From the NCBI RefSeq assembly GCF_008122205.1, contig NZ_PHNJ01000013.1, positions 1-64,000 of the forward strand: DNA of 64,000 nucleotides, read 5' to 3'. The notes under the pieces are model-generated. The model saw nothing but the letters and a program-made list of their open reading frames with translations. It did not search any database and was not told the DNA's origin. Positions within the stretch are counted from its first letter, which is position 1; every line of letters starts with the position of its first letter. The translations under genes were made by a program, and so were the position numbers. Origin of the DNA: Natronococcus pandeyae. GTDB taxonomy: Archaea; Halobacteriota; Halobacteria; Halobacteriales; Natrialbaceae. Shown here piece by piece: positions 1 to 8,379 of the stretch.

Positions 1-77
1 TCGAGTCCTGAAACCACCTCAATCGCGAGGCTTCCCTTGTAGGAAGCCCCGCCGTTTACGGCGGGTGAGGATGTCAC
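1..77 (+). mobile_element. Right-end scar of an IS200/IS605-type (TnpB) element
   Basis: Two stem-loops follow each other. GGCTTCC/GGAAGCC spans 29-48 and the 8-bp CCCGCCGT/ACGGCGGG stem spans 48-65; then comes GAGGATGTCAC. The same layout (short perfect hairpin, then GGAGGANGTCA) recurs at 36871-36900, 56934-56964 and, on the minus strand, 60105-60132 just downstream of a tnpB gene. It is therefore read as the right end and possible omega-RNA scaffold of an IS605-family element. Any transposase gene lies outside the window or is lost. Confidence 0.6.
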
Positions 78-290
78 GAGGACTGATTTCTCCGACTCTC
101 GGGATACGCCGGACTCCTGAACAGTCCGAGGAAATACGCGAAACTATCGTGGTGAACGTATCCTCTGTATTCAGCAGCCAACCCTTGTTAGCTACTAAGA
201 CTTTCAACAGAGCCGGAGTGTCCATATCTGCCTCGGACACTCCAGTAACTATCCCGCGATCAGTACCCGCCAAACAGGACCACCACCGAC
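78..290 (-). other. Possible decayed coding remnant, unidentified
   Basis: The minus strand reads without stops through about 70 codons with plausible composition (a stretch like MDTPALLKVLVANKGWLL). There is no start, no recognisable family and no downstream continuation, because the right-end scar cuts it off at 77. It may be the tail of a gene truncated by the element. No function is assigned. Confidence 0.25.
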
Positions 291-314
291 ACCCTCCCGG
301 CGTCGATGACAGGT

Positions 315-322
315 CCTTTATC
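315..322 (+). promoter_or_regulatory. Candidate TATA box for the FKBP gene
   Basis: CTTTATCC is centred about 28 bases ahead of the ATG at 346. This spacing fits a leaderless haloarchaeal transcript. Confidence 0.35.
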
Positions 323-345
323 CCCCACGACACTACCGAGTATCC

Positions 346-822
346 ATGCCGATCGAAACCGGCGACTCGGTCACGATCGAGTACACGGCCCGGTTCGCCG
401 ACGGTCTCGTGTTCGATACGACGCGCAAAGAGGTCGCCGAGGAGACGGGGCTGGCCGAGCGTCTGCCCGACCGCGAGTACGAACCGCTCACCTTCGAGGT
501 CGGCGACGACGAGGTCATCGAGGGGATCAACGACGCGCTCGTCGGGATGGCAGCAGGCGACGAGACGACGATCACGGTCCCACCGGAGAAAGCGTACGGC
601 GAGCGATCCGACGACCGAGTCGTCGAATACCCGACCGTCGAGTTCGAGCAAATACTCGAGTCGGAGGGCCGGTCCCTCGAGATGGGGATACAGATCGGGT
701 CCGAGGACGGAAACGTCGGCGAAGTCACGCATATCGATCCGGAGATCACTCGGATCGACTTCAATCACCAGCTGGCGGGCGAGACCCTCGAGTTCGACCT
801 CCAGGTTCTCGAAGCCGACTGA
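346..822 (+). CDS. FKBP-type peptidyl-prolyl cis-trans isomerase (SlyD-like)
   Basis: A 158-residue cytoplasmic folding enzyme that catalyses cis-trans isomerisation of peptidyl-proline bonds. The N-terminus (GDSVTIEYTARFADGLVFD) is the FKBP strand pair. VIEGINDALVGMAAGDE followed by PPEKAYGE is the typical FKBP segment into which archaeal/SlyD enzymes insert an IF (insert-in-flap) domain. About 55 residues after PEKAYGE form the IF-like part, and the chain returns to the FKBP fold with FNHQLAGETLEFDLQVLEA. The length matches short archaeal FKBPs. No His-rich metal-binding tail is present, unlike bacterial SlyD. It appears monocistronic. The family call is firm; substrates are unknown. Confidence 0.93.
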   Translation: MPIETGDSVTIEYTARFADGLVFDTTRKEVAEETGLAERLPDREYEPLTFEVGDDEVIEGINDALVGMAAGDETTITVPPEKAYGERSDDRVVEYPTVEFEQILESEGRSLEMGIQIGSEDGNVGEVTHIDPEITRIDFNHQLAGETLEFDLQVLEAD

Positions 823-1005
823 GTCTCCACGTCCGGGGTGAGAGAGTCCCCAAGCTGCTCCGTCCGCTCGGCCCGTGCCGGCAGGAGCCGAGCCAGCCAG
901 CGTGGCGGGATGCCGGACGAGCCACACCGGTTCGTCGCCGAACAGCCGTTGGAGGGGGACGTCCCACCACGGGACTATCTAATCGATCCTGAAACGGACT
1001 CATCT

Positions 1006-1044
1006 TATTTTTATACGTTTGTAAATATGGTTATCGAGAACCAT
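1006..1044 (+). promoter_or_regulatory. Promoter and candidate operator of the first acetamidase gene
   Basis: An AT-rich TATA-like stretch (TATTTTTATAC, 1005-1015) is followed by a perfect inverted repeat, ATGGTT-ATCGAG-AACCAT, at 1027-1044. The repeat lies where transcription should start, so it is a candidate repressor site. The 823-1000 stretch before it holds nothing recognisable. Confidence 0.35.
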
Positions 1045-1096
1045 TATTGCCGTGCTCATGGGCGTAGCGGATGGGCTTGCTGGCCCGGAGTGACCT

Positions 1097-2368
1097 ATGC
1101 CCGAAGTACAATTCGAGGTGGACGTCGACGCGCCACCCGACGACCAGCCAGGAGACAAGCCGTTCAATCGCTGGCATCCGGAGATCGAGTCCGTCGTGAC
1201 GGCCGAACCTGGTGAGACGGTCCGGCTCGAGTGTCTCGACTGGACCGGTGGACAGATCCAAGACAACGACAACCCGAACGAGGTCCGCGACGTGGACCTG
1301 AACCAGGTCCACTATCTGAGCGGGCCCGTCGAGGTCGAGGGCGCCGAACCCGGCGACCTGCTGAAGACGACGCTCCTCGACATCGGCCCGCTGAACGAGC
1401 GGTCGGAGTTCGGCTTCACCGGGATCTTCTCCCAGCAGAACGGCGGCGGCTTCCTGACCGATCACTTCCCCGACGCCGCGAAGGCGATCTGGGATCTCGA
1501 CGGGACGTACGTGTCCTCCAGGCATATCCCGGACGTCTACTACGAGGGAATGATCCATCCCGGCCTGATCGGGACCGCCCCGTCGCAGGAACTACTCGAG
1601 GAGTGGAACGAACGCGAACAGGAACTGATCGAGAAACACGCCGAAGATCCCGAGTCGATCCAGAACCATCCGACGGGCGAATCGGAACCGCCCGTCGCCT
1701 CCCCGCCCACCACCGACGGCGCGCTTCCGGGTGAGGCGACCGGCGAGACGGCCGACAGGATCGCCGAAGAGGGGGCCAGAACGGTCCCGCCGCGGGAACA
1801 CGGCGGCAACTGTGACATCAAGGACCTCTCACTCGGGTCGACGATCTACTTCCCGGTCTACGTCGACGGTGCGAAGTTCGGTATCGGCGACCTCCACGCC
1901 TCCCAGGGCGACGGCGAGATCACCTTCTGCGGGGCGATCGAGATGGCGGGATACGTGGACGTGAAGTTCGAACTCGTCAAGGACGGCATGAACAAGTTCG
2001 GCATCGACCATCCGATATTCGAACCGGGACATCGGGGCCCGAACTTCTCCGACTACGTCGTCTTCGAGGGGTACTCGGTCACGGAGGACGGCGAACAGCG
2101 GTACATGGATCCCCACGTCGCGTATCGGCGCGCCGCGCTCGAGGCGATCGAGTACCTGAGCAAGTTCGGCTACACGCGCGAGCAGGCGTACATGATCCTC
2201 GGAACGGTGCCGATCGAAGGGAGGCAGAGCGGGATCGTCGATATCCCGAACGCCTGTTCGACGATCGCCGTCCCGAAGGAGGTCTTCGAGTTCGACGTCA
2301 GCCCCGACGCGCTCGACGACCACGACGGGCGCGGACAGATCCCGATCACCGACGACCCGCTGGGGTGA
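1097..2368 (+). CDS. Acetamidase/formamidase family protein, copy 1
   Basis: A 423-residue member of the FmdA/AmdA family, which hydrolyses short aliphatic amides (formamide, acetamide) to ammonia and the carboxylate. The N-terminus (FEVDVDAPPDDQPGDKPFNRWHPEIE) is close to that of the second copy at 4862-6121. It also has EPGETVRLECLDWTGGQ, the GFTGIFSQQNGGGFLTDHFP motif, PPREHGGNCDIKDL, SQGDGEITFCGAIEM and the C-terminal YTREQAYMILGTVPIEGRQSGIVD, all conserved between the two. The protein is cytoplasmic with no signal peptide. It starts at ATG 1097. Nearby genes (second FmdA, AmiS-type channel at 7455, amidase-signature enzyme at 12885) suggest a role in using amides as nitrogen. The exact substrate cannot be read from sequence. 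Confidence 0.9.
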   Translation: MPEVQFEVDVDAPPDDQPGDKPFNRWHPEIESVVTAEPGETVRLECLDWTGGQIQDNDNPNEVRDVDLNQVHYLSGPVEVEGAEPGDLLKTTLLDIGPLNERSEFGFTGIFSQQNGGGFLTDHFPDAAKAIWDLDGTYVSSRHIPDVYYEGMIHPGLIGTAPSQELLEEWNEREQELIEKHAEDPESIQNHPTGESEPPVASPPTTDGALPGEATGETADRIAEEGARTVPPREHGGNCDIKDLSLGSTIYFPVYVDGAKFGIGDLHASQGDGEITFCGAIEMAGYVDVKFELVKDGMNKFGIDHPIFEPGHRGPNFSDYVVFEGYSVTEDGEQRYMDPHVAYRRAALEAIEYLSKFGYTREQAYMILGTVPIEGRQSGIVDIPNACSTIAVPKEVFEFDVSPDALDDHDGRGQIPITDDPLG

Positions 2369-2395
2369 TCGGCTCGGCCGCGTTCGACACCACGC

Positions 2396-2731
2396 TCAGT
2401 CCGAATCCCGCTCGGGGGAATCGAGCAGATTCTCCGCTTCGAGCACCTCGCGGATCGGCGCGGTCAGCGGGAGCAGTTGCTCCTCGTCGACGCGCTCGAG
2501 GTCCTGCACCTCGCCGGAGGCCAGCGCGTGATAGCGGTCCGCACCGAGGAGCGCGAGCCGCATGACATCGTTCGTCGTGAACAGTCGCTCTCCGACGCTG
2601 TCGTTGAGTTCGTCCCGAATCGCTCGGAGCCGTTCGCGAGTCTGCATCGACATCGTCAACGACACCTGGAACTGGTGGGGTACGTCCTCGTGAAAGCGAG
2701 TCGCCGCGGATGCGATCTCGTCGTCGTCCAT
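2396..2731 (-). CDS. Hypothetical haloarchaeal protein, 111 aa
   Basis: Not recognised. The chain is acidic and mostly helical by eye. A central block (VSLTMSMQTRERLRAIRDEL, then TTNDVMRLALLGADRYHALA) could be a small ribbon-helix-helix or helical DNA-binding unit, followed by an acidic C-terminal tail. The gene converges on the acetamidase with a 27-base gap. Codon use matches neighbouring genes, which supports its being real. A regulatory role is only a guess. Confidence 0.6.
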   Translation of the reverse strand: MDDDEIASAATRFHEDVPHQFQVSLTMSMQTRERLRAIRDELNDSVGERLFTTNDVMRLALLGADRYHALASGEVQDLERVDEEQLLPLTAPIREVLEAENLLDSPERDSD

Positions 2732-3088
2732 GAGGGTATGCCACCAGAGAGACGGACGTAAGTATTCGGGAGGGTCCCGTCTCGAGATGCGGGAGCGGCG
2801 TCGACGTAGCGCCTCGGGACCGCCACGATTGAACCAGCGATGGCACGCTCGAGCCGGCTCGAGCCCACGCCGTGAGCGGGGCCGTGTTCAGAGACTACCG
2901 TGAGTGAGCACCGGACGGTGAGACCACCACGAAAGCCCCCTTACGGTCCCACCCACGATGGCTGGCCAGGCAGCCGGCCCGGGCGGGACGTTCGTCGTGG
3001 TCGCGTCTCTCGGCGAGTCGGTGTCCTCTCAACACCGTCGTGAACGGCCACCGTAGCTTTTTGTTCGTACCCGGTGAGAGAGACCCTC
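2732..3088. other. Intergenic region ahead of the thermosome gene
   Basis: No gene was seen. Bases 2879-2905 (core GCCGTGTTCAGAGACTACCG) repeat the left end of the IS6-type MITE at 41618-41704, so this is probably a solo insertion-sequence end. The last 40 bases carry a T-rich stretch ahead of the thermosome start and may be its promoter. Confidence 0.4.
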
Positions 3089-4789
3089 ATGTCAAAGGGT
3101 GCCAGCCCGTATCAGGTGTTATCACAGGGAGTCGAATTTCAACAGCTCGATAGCCGCGACGCCCAGACGGATAATATCGCGGCTGCGAAGGCGCTGTCAG
3201 AGGCGATCAAGACGACGCTCGGTCCCAAGGGGTTGGACAAACTGCTCGTGGGGGCCGACGGCACGATGGTCGTAACGAACGACGGTGCGAGTATCGTCGA
3301 TCGGATGGACATCACCCATCCCGCCGCGCAGTCGATCGTCGAGATCGCAGCACAACAGGATGCACGGGTCGGTGACGGGACGACGTCGGCGCTCATCCTG
3401 GCGGGTGAGTTACTCACGGAGGCCGAGACGCTCCTCGAGGACGGGCTCCACCAGATGTCGATCGCTCGAGGGTACACGCTCGCTTGCGACCGCGCACGGG
3501 AGACGCTCTACGACCAGGCGATTCCGGTGAGCCCCGACGACGCGACGCTCCAGGCCGTCGCCCGGACGTCGGTCACCGGCAAATGGGGGCGGGACGCCAG
3601 CGACTTCCTGGCGCAGAAAGCGGTCGCCGCCGTCCGTGCGATCGAACGGGACGGGACGGTCGACCTGGGGCGAATTACGCGCAAAGCGATCCCGGGAAGC
3701 TCCTACTACGATTCGGAGCTCGTCGACGGACTCATCATCGATATGGACTCGTCGTCGACGACCCCCGTCTCGCTCGAGCCGGGCCTTCCCAACGTCTTCG
3801 AAGATGCGACCGTCGCACTGATCGACGACCAGCTCACGATCGAAACGGCGACCGGCCAGGGGGCGGTCAGCCTCGAGACGCCGGACGACCGCCACGAGTT
3901 CAGAGAGTACGAACAGGAGGTCTACGAGCGGTACGTCGACCGGATCGCCGGCGCGGGTGCGGACGTCGTCTTCTGCCAGAAGTCGATCGACGACGCGGTC
4001 CGCTACCTGCTCACGAAGGAGGGGATCCTCCCCATCGAACGGACTCGACAGGACGAACTCGAGAAGGTCGGCCGCGCCACGGGCGCGCGTCCGGTTGGGA
4101 CCGTCGACGACCTGACGGCCGCAGAGACCGGGCGCGCCGAACGGGTGGAGCGACGCGATGTCGGCCCGACCGAGGTGGCGATCGTCGACGGCGGGAGGGA
4201 CGTCGATCAGGTCTCGGTGCTCCTCCGAGGGAGTACACAGCAGGTGGCAGACGAGACGAAACGGGTCGTCGACGGCTGTTTTCACGTGCTGTCACGGACG
4301 ATCGAAGACGGCGTCGTCGTTCCCGGCGGTGGGGCAACAGCGGTTCACCTCGCAGGCGATCTCCGCGAGTACGCCGCGACCGTTCCCGACAGAGAGCAAC
4401 TCGCGATCGAGGCGTTCGCCGACGCCCTCGAGGTGATCCCCCGGACGCTCGCCGCGTCGGCAGGGCTGGATCCGATCGACACGATCGTCGAGTTACGCGC
4501 GAGCCATCACGACGGCGATCACACGACGGGATTACGGCTCGAGAACGAGTCGGGGCGAATCGGTGACGTCGTCGAGGGGGAGATCGTCGAACCCCTCGCA
4601 GTCACAGAACGGGCGCTCGCCAGCGCAACGGAAGCCGCGAATCTGCTCGTCCGCATCGACGAAATCGTCGCGGTGACCCGCGACGAAGACGGCCACGACC
4701 ACGACCACGATCACGACCACGGCCCCGGCGGACTCGTCGAGAGTACCGAAGGCTACCCCTGGGCAGTCGGTCACTCGATGGGGCACTAA
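3089..4789 (+). CDS. Thermosome subunit (group II chaperonin), His-rich C-terminus
   Basis: A 566-residue subunit of the archaeal ATP-dependent double-ring chaperonin that folds cytosolic proteins. The ATP site is visible as TLGPKGLDKLLV, TNDGASIVDRMDITHPAA and GDGTTSALILAGELL (residues 43-109). The equatorial domain returns with VVVPGGGATAVHLA and LAASAGLDPIDTI. I chose ATG 3089, which begins MSKGASPYQVLSQGVEF, over an in-frame GTG 15 bases upstream. The sequence is divergent from main thermosome subunits (GDGTTS instead of GDGTTT). It ends in a run of alternating His and Asp and then a Gly/His tail instead of the usual Gly/Met-rich tail. It is probably an accessory subunit. The His tail might bind metal, but this is unproven. 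Confidence 0.92.
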   Translation: MSKGASPYQVLSQGVEFQQLDSRDAQTDNIAAAKALSEAIKTTLGPKGLDKLLVGADGTMVVTNDGASIVDRMDITHPAAQSIVEIAAQQDARVGDGTTSALILAGELLTEAETLLEDGLHQMSIARGYTLACDRARETLYDQAIPVSPDDATLQAVARTSVTGKWGRDASDFLAQKAVAAVRAIERDGTVDLGRITRKAIPGSSYYDSELVDGLIIDMDSSSTTPVSLEPGLPNVFEDATVALIDDQLTIETATGQGAVSLETPDDRHEFREYEQEVYERYVDRIAGAGADVVFCQKSIDDAVRYLLTKEGILPIERTRQDELEKVGRATGARPVGTVDDLTAAETGRAERVERRDVGPTEVAIVDGGRDVDQVSVLLRGSTQQVADETKRVVDGCFHVLSRTIEDGVVVPGGGATAVHLAGDLREYAATVPDREQLAIEAFADALEVIPRTLAASAGLDPIDTIVELRASHHDGDHTTGLRLENESGRIGDVVEGEIVEPLAVTERALASATEAANLLVRIDEIVAVTRDEDGHDHDHDHDHGPGGLVESTEGYPWAVGHSMGH

Positions 4790-4861
4790 CGGCCGATCGC
4801 GGGTCGGCCCCCGGTGTCCGCCCGTCTCGAAAAACGGGGGGTAAAGAAGCGCAGGTCCGGA

Positions 4862-6121
4862 TCAGGAGGGTTTGGCGACGTCTCCTTTGTCACTCGAGTC
4901 GTACTCGTCGGTGAGCGTATCCGGATCGATGTCGATGTCGAAGGCTTCGTTGGGGACCGAGACGGTCACACAGGTGTTCGGCAGGTCGACGATCCCCGCG
5001 ATCCGGCTCTCGACGGGGACCGTGCTGAGCAGGATGTACGCCTGTTCTTCCGTGTACCCGAAGTTCGTCAGATAGTCGATGGCGTCCAGACAGGCTCGAC
5101 GCATCCCGACGTTCGCGTTCTTGTAGTGCTGGGTGCCGTCCTCGTCGACGGAGTACCCCTCGAAGACGACGTAGTTCGAGAAGTCGGGATCCTGGTACCC
5201 CGGTTTGAACATCGCGTGGTCGGTCCCTAACTTCTCTACTCCGTCCTTGATCAGATCGACTTTCATGTCGATCCAGCCGGCGATCTCGATCGCCCCGCAG
5301 AAGGTGATCTCGCCGTCACCCTGGGAGAAGTGCAGATCGCCGGTGATGAAGTTCGCTCCCTCGACGAAGACGGGCAGGTAGACCCGCGAGCCACGGCCGA
5401 GGTTCTTGATGTCGCAGTTCCCGGCGTTCTCCCGGGGCGGGATGGTTCGGGCAGCCTCCTCGGCCGCCTCCTCGACGTCGTCGTCGTCCATCTCGCCGAG
5501 CAAGACCTCGTTCGGTTCCGGGGGGAGGGCGAGCGGCGGATCGTCCTCTCTGGTTTCGTGATTGACCGCCGTCTCGGCCTCTGGGCCCCTCTCGATGAGT
5601 GCCTGTTCGCGTTCGTTCCACTCCTCGAGCAACTCGTGGGAGGGCGCGGTCCCGACGATACCGGGGTGAACGACGCCGGGGAATCTGACGTCCTCGATGT
5701 GCCGCGAGTGCGTCAGTACCCCGTCGACGTCCCAGATCGCCTTCCGTGCCTCCGGGAAGTGATCGGTCAGGAACCCACCGCCGTTGTCCAGTTCGAAGAT
5801 CCCGGTGAACCCCCACTCGTTGTCCGGGAACGGGCCGAGGTCCAGAATGTCGATGACGAGCACGTCACCGGGTTCGGCGCCCTCGACCTCGAAGGGGCCG
5901 CTCAGGTGGTGGTTGGGGTCCAACCGCATATCCCGGATATCGTTCGCGCTGTCGTCGTTTTTCACCTGGTTCCCCGTCCAGTCGAGACACTCGATCCGGA
6001 CTTTTTCGCCGGGTTCGATCGACGCTGCCGGCGGGACGTCCGGGTGCCAGCGGTTCACTATCGGATCCGGTTGGTCATCGATGGACGCGTCTACGTCCAC
6101 CTCGAATATCGTTTCCGGCAT
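4862..6121 (-). CDS. Acetamidase/formamidase family protein, copy 2
   Basis: A 419-residue paralogue of the gene at 1097-2368, sharing the order FEVDVDA, NRWHPDVPPA, EPGEKVRIECLDWTGNQ, GFTGIFELDNGGGFLTDHFP, PPRENAGNCDIKNLGRGSRV, SQGDGEITFCGAIEIAGW and YTEEQAYILLSTVPVESRIAGIVD. The start is taken as ATG at 6121 because the conserved N-terminus begins there and a TATA box lies about 30 bases further upstream. The gene converges with the thermosome gene across 72 bases. Two divergent copies this close suggest an old duplication, perhaps with different amide preferences. Family known; substrate inferred. Confidence 0.9.
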   Translation of the reverse strand: MPETIFEVDVDASIDDQPDPIVNRWHPDVPPAASIEPGEKVRIECLDWTGNQVKNDDSANDIRDMRLDPNHHLSGPFEVEGAEPGDVLVIDILDLGPFPDNEWGFTGIFELDNGGGFLTDHFPEARKAIWDVDGVLTHSRHIEDVRFPGVVHPGIVGTAPSHELLEEWNEREQALIERGPEAETAVNHETREDDPPLALPPEPNEVLLGEMDDDDVEEAAEEAARTIPPRENAGNCDIKNLGRGSRVYLPVFVEGANFITGDLHFSQGDGEITFCGAIEIAGWIDMKVDLIKDGVEKLGTDHAMFKPGYQDPDFSNYVVFEGYSVDEDGTQHYKNANVGMRRACLDAIDYLTNFGYTEEQAYILLSTVPVESRIAGIVDLPNTCVTVSVPNEAFDIDIDPDTLTDEYDSSDKGDVAKPS

Positions 6122-6148
6122 GATACGTGTTGACTGCCACCACATCAG

Positions 6149-6156
6149 TATTTATA
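6149..6156 (-). promoter_or_regulatory. TATA box of the second acetamidase gene
   Basis: Reading TATAAATA on the minus strand, it is centred about 31 bases ahead of the ATG at 6121. This fits a leaderless transcript. Confidence 0.5.
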
Positions 6157-6323
6157 GCTATCTCACAGCGCGGAACACGGTGATTATTACTAGCCCAAAT
6201 TGGCGGATAGAAATGCGGTTCTGGCGGGCGCCCGATCGGTGATACGAGACGGGGCGTCCGCGCTCGACGCGAGTCCCCGATAACGTTTTTTGCTCGTGTA
6301 TCGCGAAGGACAGCACTACTTCC

Positions 6324-6962
6324 ATGACGACCCTCGAGTCACTGCCTGCGATCGAGAGCTGTCTCGAGACGTACCGCGTTGCATACGCCTCCTTCGACGA
6401 GCGCCCGTTTTCCACGGCTGAACTCGCCGATCACGAAGACGGGCCCGAATCGTCGGCGTCCGATCTCGAGTACCGGCTCACACTTCTCGTCGCGTACGGG
6501 CTCGTCGATCGAATCGACGACGATCGCTACCGCGTTCGCTGTTCGCCCGACGAGAGTCCGGCGAGATGGCGAGAGCGGGCCGCTGAACGGGCCGAAACAC
6601 TCCATCGGTTGATCACAGCCTCGACGGCGACCCAACGGCCGGCAACGGCCGAACCGGATCCGGGGCGATTGAAGCGGGATGACGACACTTTCGCCAGCGT
6701 CTTCGTCGGTGGCCACGACGACGTGGACTCCGTCGCGACCGCGGCAGCGACTGCGCTCGATGGAGGCGACGCGCTCGCGGGTATCGTCCTCCGAACGTCG
6801 GGAGCGCGTGCCGATCGCGCCCAACGGATCGCAGACCACCTGTGCGCTCCCGAGATCACCGATCGAACCGATCTCGACTCCTCGTTCGAAAAGGGGTTTT
6901 CCGACGTCGTCGGCGACTCCAAAGACGAACTCGAGTTTCGATTGTTTCTCCGGACGGCCTGA
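6324..6962 (+). CDS. Winged-helix-domain hypothetical protein
   Basis: 212 residues. Residues about 10-75 look like a winged helix-turn-helix: helices around ETYRVAYASF and FSTAELADHE, then SDLEYRLTLLVAYGLVDRIDDDRYRV, ending in a wing-like hairpin. The rest is a charged helix followed by an alpha/beta-like domain (FASVFVGGHDDVDSVATAAA, then LAGIVLRTSGARADRAQRIA). It resembles haloarchaeal regulators with a DNA-binding domain joined to an unknown sensor, but I cannot name the family. It lies between the second acetamidase gene and the AmiS channel gene, so it could regulate amide use. That is context only. Confidence 0.6.
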   Translation: MTTLESLPAIESCLETYRVAYASFDERPFSTAELADHEDGPESSASDLEYRLTLLVAYGLVDRIDDDRYRVRCSPDESPARWRERAAERAETLHRLITASTATQRPATAEPDPGRLKRDDDTFASVFVGGHDDVDSVATAAATALDGGDALAGIVLRTSGARADRAQRIADHLCAPEITDRTDLDSSFEKGFSDVVGDSKDELEFRLFLRTA

Positions 6963-6990
6963 TTCGACCGGGGAGAACGGATCCGGACGA

Positions 6991-7260
6991 TCAGTCTCCG
7001 GACTGCTCGGCGCCGACCCACCAGATCTCCTCGTGGACGACCCAGCCACCGGTCTGGAGGTTCTGCGAGAGCGTGATGTGATTCCCGTCCGGATCCGAGA
7101 CCGTAACCGAGTATCGATCCGTCTCGATGACCTCGTACGGCGTCTCTCGATTATTGATCGTGATTTCGTCGCCAGCGCTCAACTCATCGAACCGGTCGGT
7201 GATCGTTTTCGGCGGGAGTCGTTCCCGGTCCGTAGTGGTGGGCGTCTCCTTCTCGGTCAT
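6991..7260 (-). CDS. Hypothetical small protein, 89 aa
   Basis: Not recognised. After a polar N-terminus the chain alternates short beta-like segments (AGDEITINNRETPYEVIE, YSVTVSDPDGNHITLSQ, GGWVVHEEIWWVG), suggesting a small SH3-like barrel. It is acidic, with no signal peptide or membrane segment. The gene converges on the winged-helix gene across 28 bases. Confidence 0.55.
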   Translation of the reverse strand: MTEKETPTTTDRERLPPKTITDRFDELSAGDEITINNRETPYEVIETDRYSVTVSDPDGNHITLSQNLQTGGWVVHEEIWWVGAEQSGD

Positions 7261-7358
7261 CCGTGGTCGTCCGTACCACGGCCTCGACTATAATCGTTGG
7301 ACGTGTGACCGAAGCAGAGCGGGTTTTTGATCAGTTTCTCTCAGAAGAGTGTGGTCAG

Positions 7359-7434
7359 CGAGTGACATTTCACTCGTGTTGCGGTCAGAACTATTGTTCC
7401 GCCGACTGCAGCAGATATTGTGTGATACTCACAC
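7359..7434 (+). promoter_or_regulatory. Two perfect inverted repeats ahead of the AmiS-type gene
   Basis: CGAGTG-ACATTT-CACTCG lies at 7359-7376 and GTGTGA-TAC-TCACAC at 7420-7434, both in the short leader ahead of the ATG at 7455. They are candidate binding sites for regulators of the channel gene. Confidence 0.4.
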
Positions 7435-7454
7435 GCAAGTAGTGGTGAACACCA

Positions 7455-7997
7455 ATGTCACTGTACATGATCCTCGGCATGGGACTGATCTTCGTCGGTG
7501 CCGTGCTGGTAGTGAACGGGATATGGTTACTCGGGAAAGGTGCGGACAGCGACGTCGCGATACTGAACTTCTTCGTCGGAATATTGACGTTCATCATCGC
7601 CATGTGGTGGGCGTTCGGTGAGTTGTGGGCGTTCGGCGAGTACGAGTCCGGAGACGCGTTCGTGGCAGCGGGAACGTTACTGTTTTCGTTCACCTACCTC
7701 TGGATCGGTGCGAACGCGATCCGCGGTATCGGTGATCAGCGATCGTTCGGCTGGTACTGTATCCTCGTCACTGTAATCGCCATCCCGACGGGCTACCTCG
7801 TGTTTCTCGGCGGCGACATCGGACTCGCCGGACTCTGGTGGATCTGGGCAGTCCTCTGGGCGACCTTTTGGGTCCTGTTAGGGCTGGAACTCGATGAGTA
7901 CACGAATCCGATCGCGTGGTTCACTACGATCGTTGGGCTCATCACGGGTGCGGCTGGCTATCTGATGGCAGCGGGATTTTGGCCGTGGGCGGTCTGA
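7455..7997 (+). CDS. AmiS/UreI-family amide or urea channel
   Basis: A 180-residue membrane protein with about six hydrophobic segments. The family pattern is clear: GLIFVGAVLVVNGIWLLGK at the N-terminus, AILNFFVGILTFIIAMWWAF, FSFTYLWIGANAI, GWYCILVTVIAIPTGYLVF, GGLWWIWAVLWATFWVLLGLEL-like segments and a last span ending FWPWAV. AmiS/UreI proteins are hexameric channels for short amides or urea; in bacteria they sit beside aliphatic amidase or urease genes. Two acetamidase genes lie within 6 kb, so uptake of acetamide or formamide is the likely role. Substrate choice is inferred from context. Confidence 0.85.
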   Translation: MSLYMILGMGLIFVGAVLVVNGIWLLGKGADSDVAILNFFVGILTFIIAMWWAFGELWAFGEYESGDAFVAAGTLLFSFTYLWIGANAIRGIGDQRSFGWYCILVTVIAIPTGYLVFLGGDIGLAGLWWIWAVLWATFWVLLGLELDEYTNPIAWFTTIVGLITGAAGYLMAAGFWPWAV

Positions 7998-8031
7998 AAA
8001 ACCGAGTTCAGCAATCCGATACCGGCGTCGA

Positions 8032-8379
8032 TCACCCCGTCAGGAACCACGCGACTCCGATCGCCGCGACCGAGACCAGGATGTTTCCGAGCGCGTAGAC
8101 GACCGCAGTCCACACGTGCCCGTCTTCGACGAGTCGGACGGTGTCGACGGAGAACGTCGAAAACGTGGTGAACGCGCCACACACTCCGACGCCGACGAAC
8201 AGTCGGACCGACTCCCCCAGATCCGAAAACAGCACCAACCCCAGCAGGAAGCTCCCGACGACGTTCACCAGAAAGGTTGACAGCGGAAAGCGGTCCCCCT
8301 CGACGATCGTGGCAACGGTGTATCGCCCCAGCGCACCGACCGCACCACCGACGCCGACGAGGAGGATCGACTCACTCAC
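8032..8379 (-). CDS. crcB: Fluoride ion channel CrcB/Fluc, subunit 1
   Basis: A 115-residue protein with four transmembrane segments. Fluc channels export fluoride as dual-topology dimers; haloarchaea often encode two different subunits in tandem, as here. Family marks are GGAVGALGRY near the start, TFLVNVVGSFLLGLV (the conserved Asn helix) and GVCGAFTTFSTFSVDTV, the TFSTFS phenylalanine box. The start is the GTG at 8379 (VSESILLVGVGG), because longer reading frames add an atypical polar extension. It overlaps the start of the partner gene by 8 bases, which implies a translationally coupled pair. Confidence 0.92.
   Translation of the reverse strand: MSESILLVGVGGAVGALGRYTVATIVEGDRFPLSTFLVNVVGSFLLGLVLFSDLGESVRLFVGVGVCGAFTTFSTFSVDTVRLVEDGHVWTAVVYALGNILVSVAAIGVAWFLTG

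Noticed and set aside
3410-4566. Long open frames on both strands inside the thermosome gene
   Set aside because: The thermosome reading is certain; the other frames show the repeated Arg/Asp composition typical of shadow frames.
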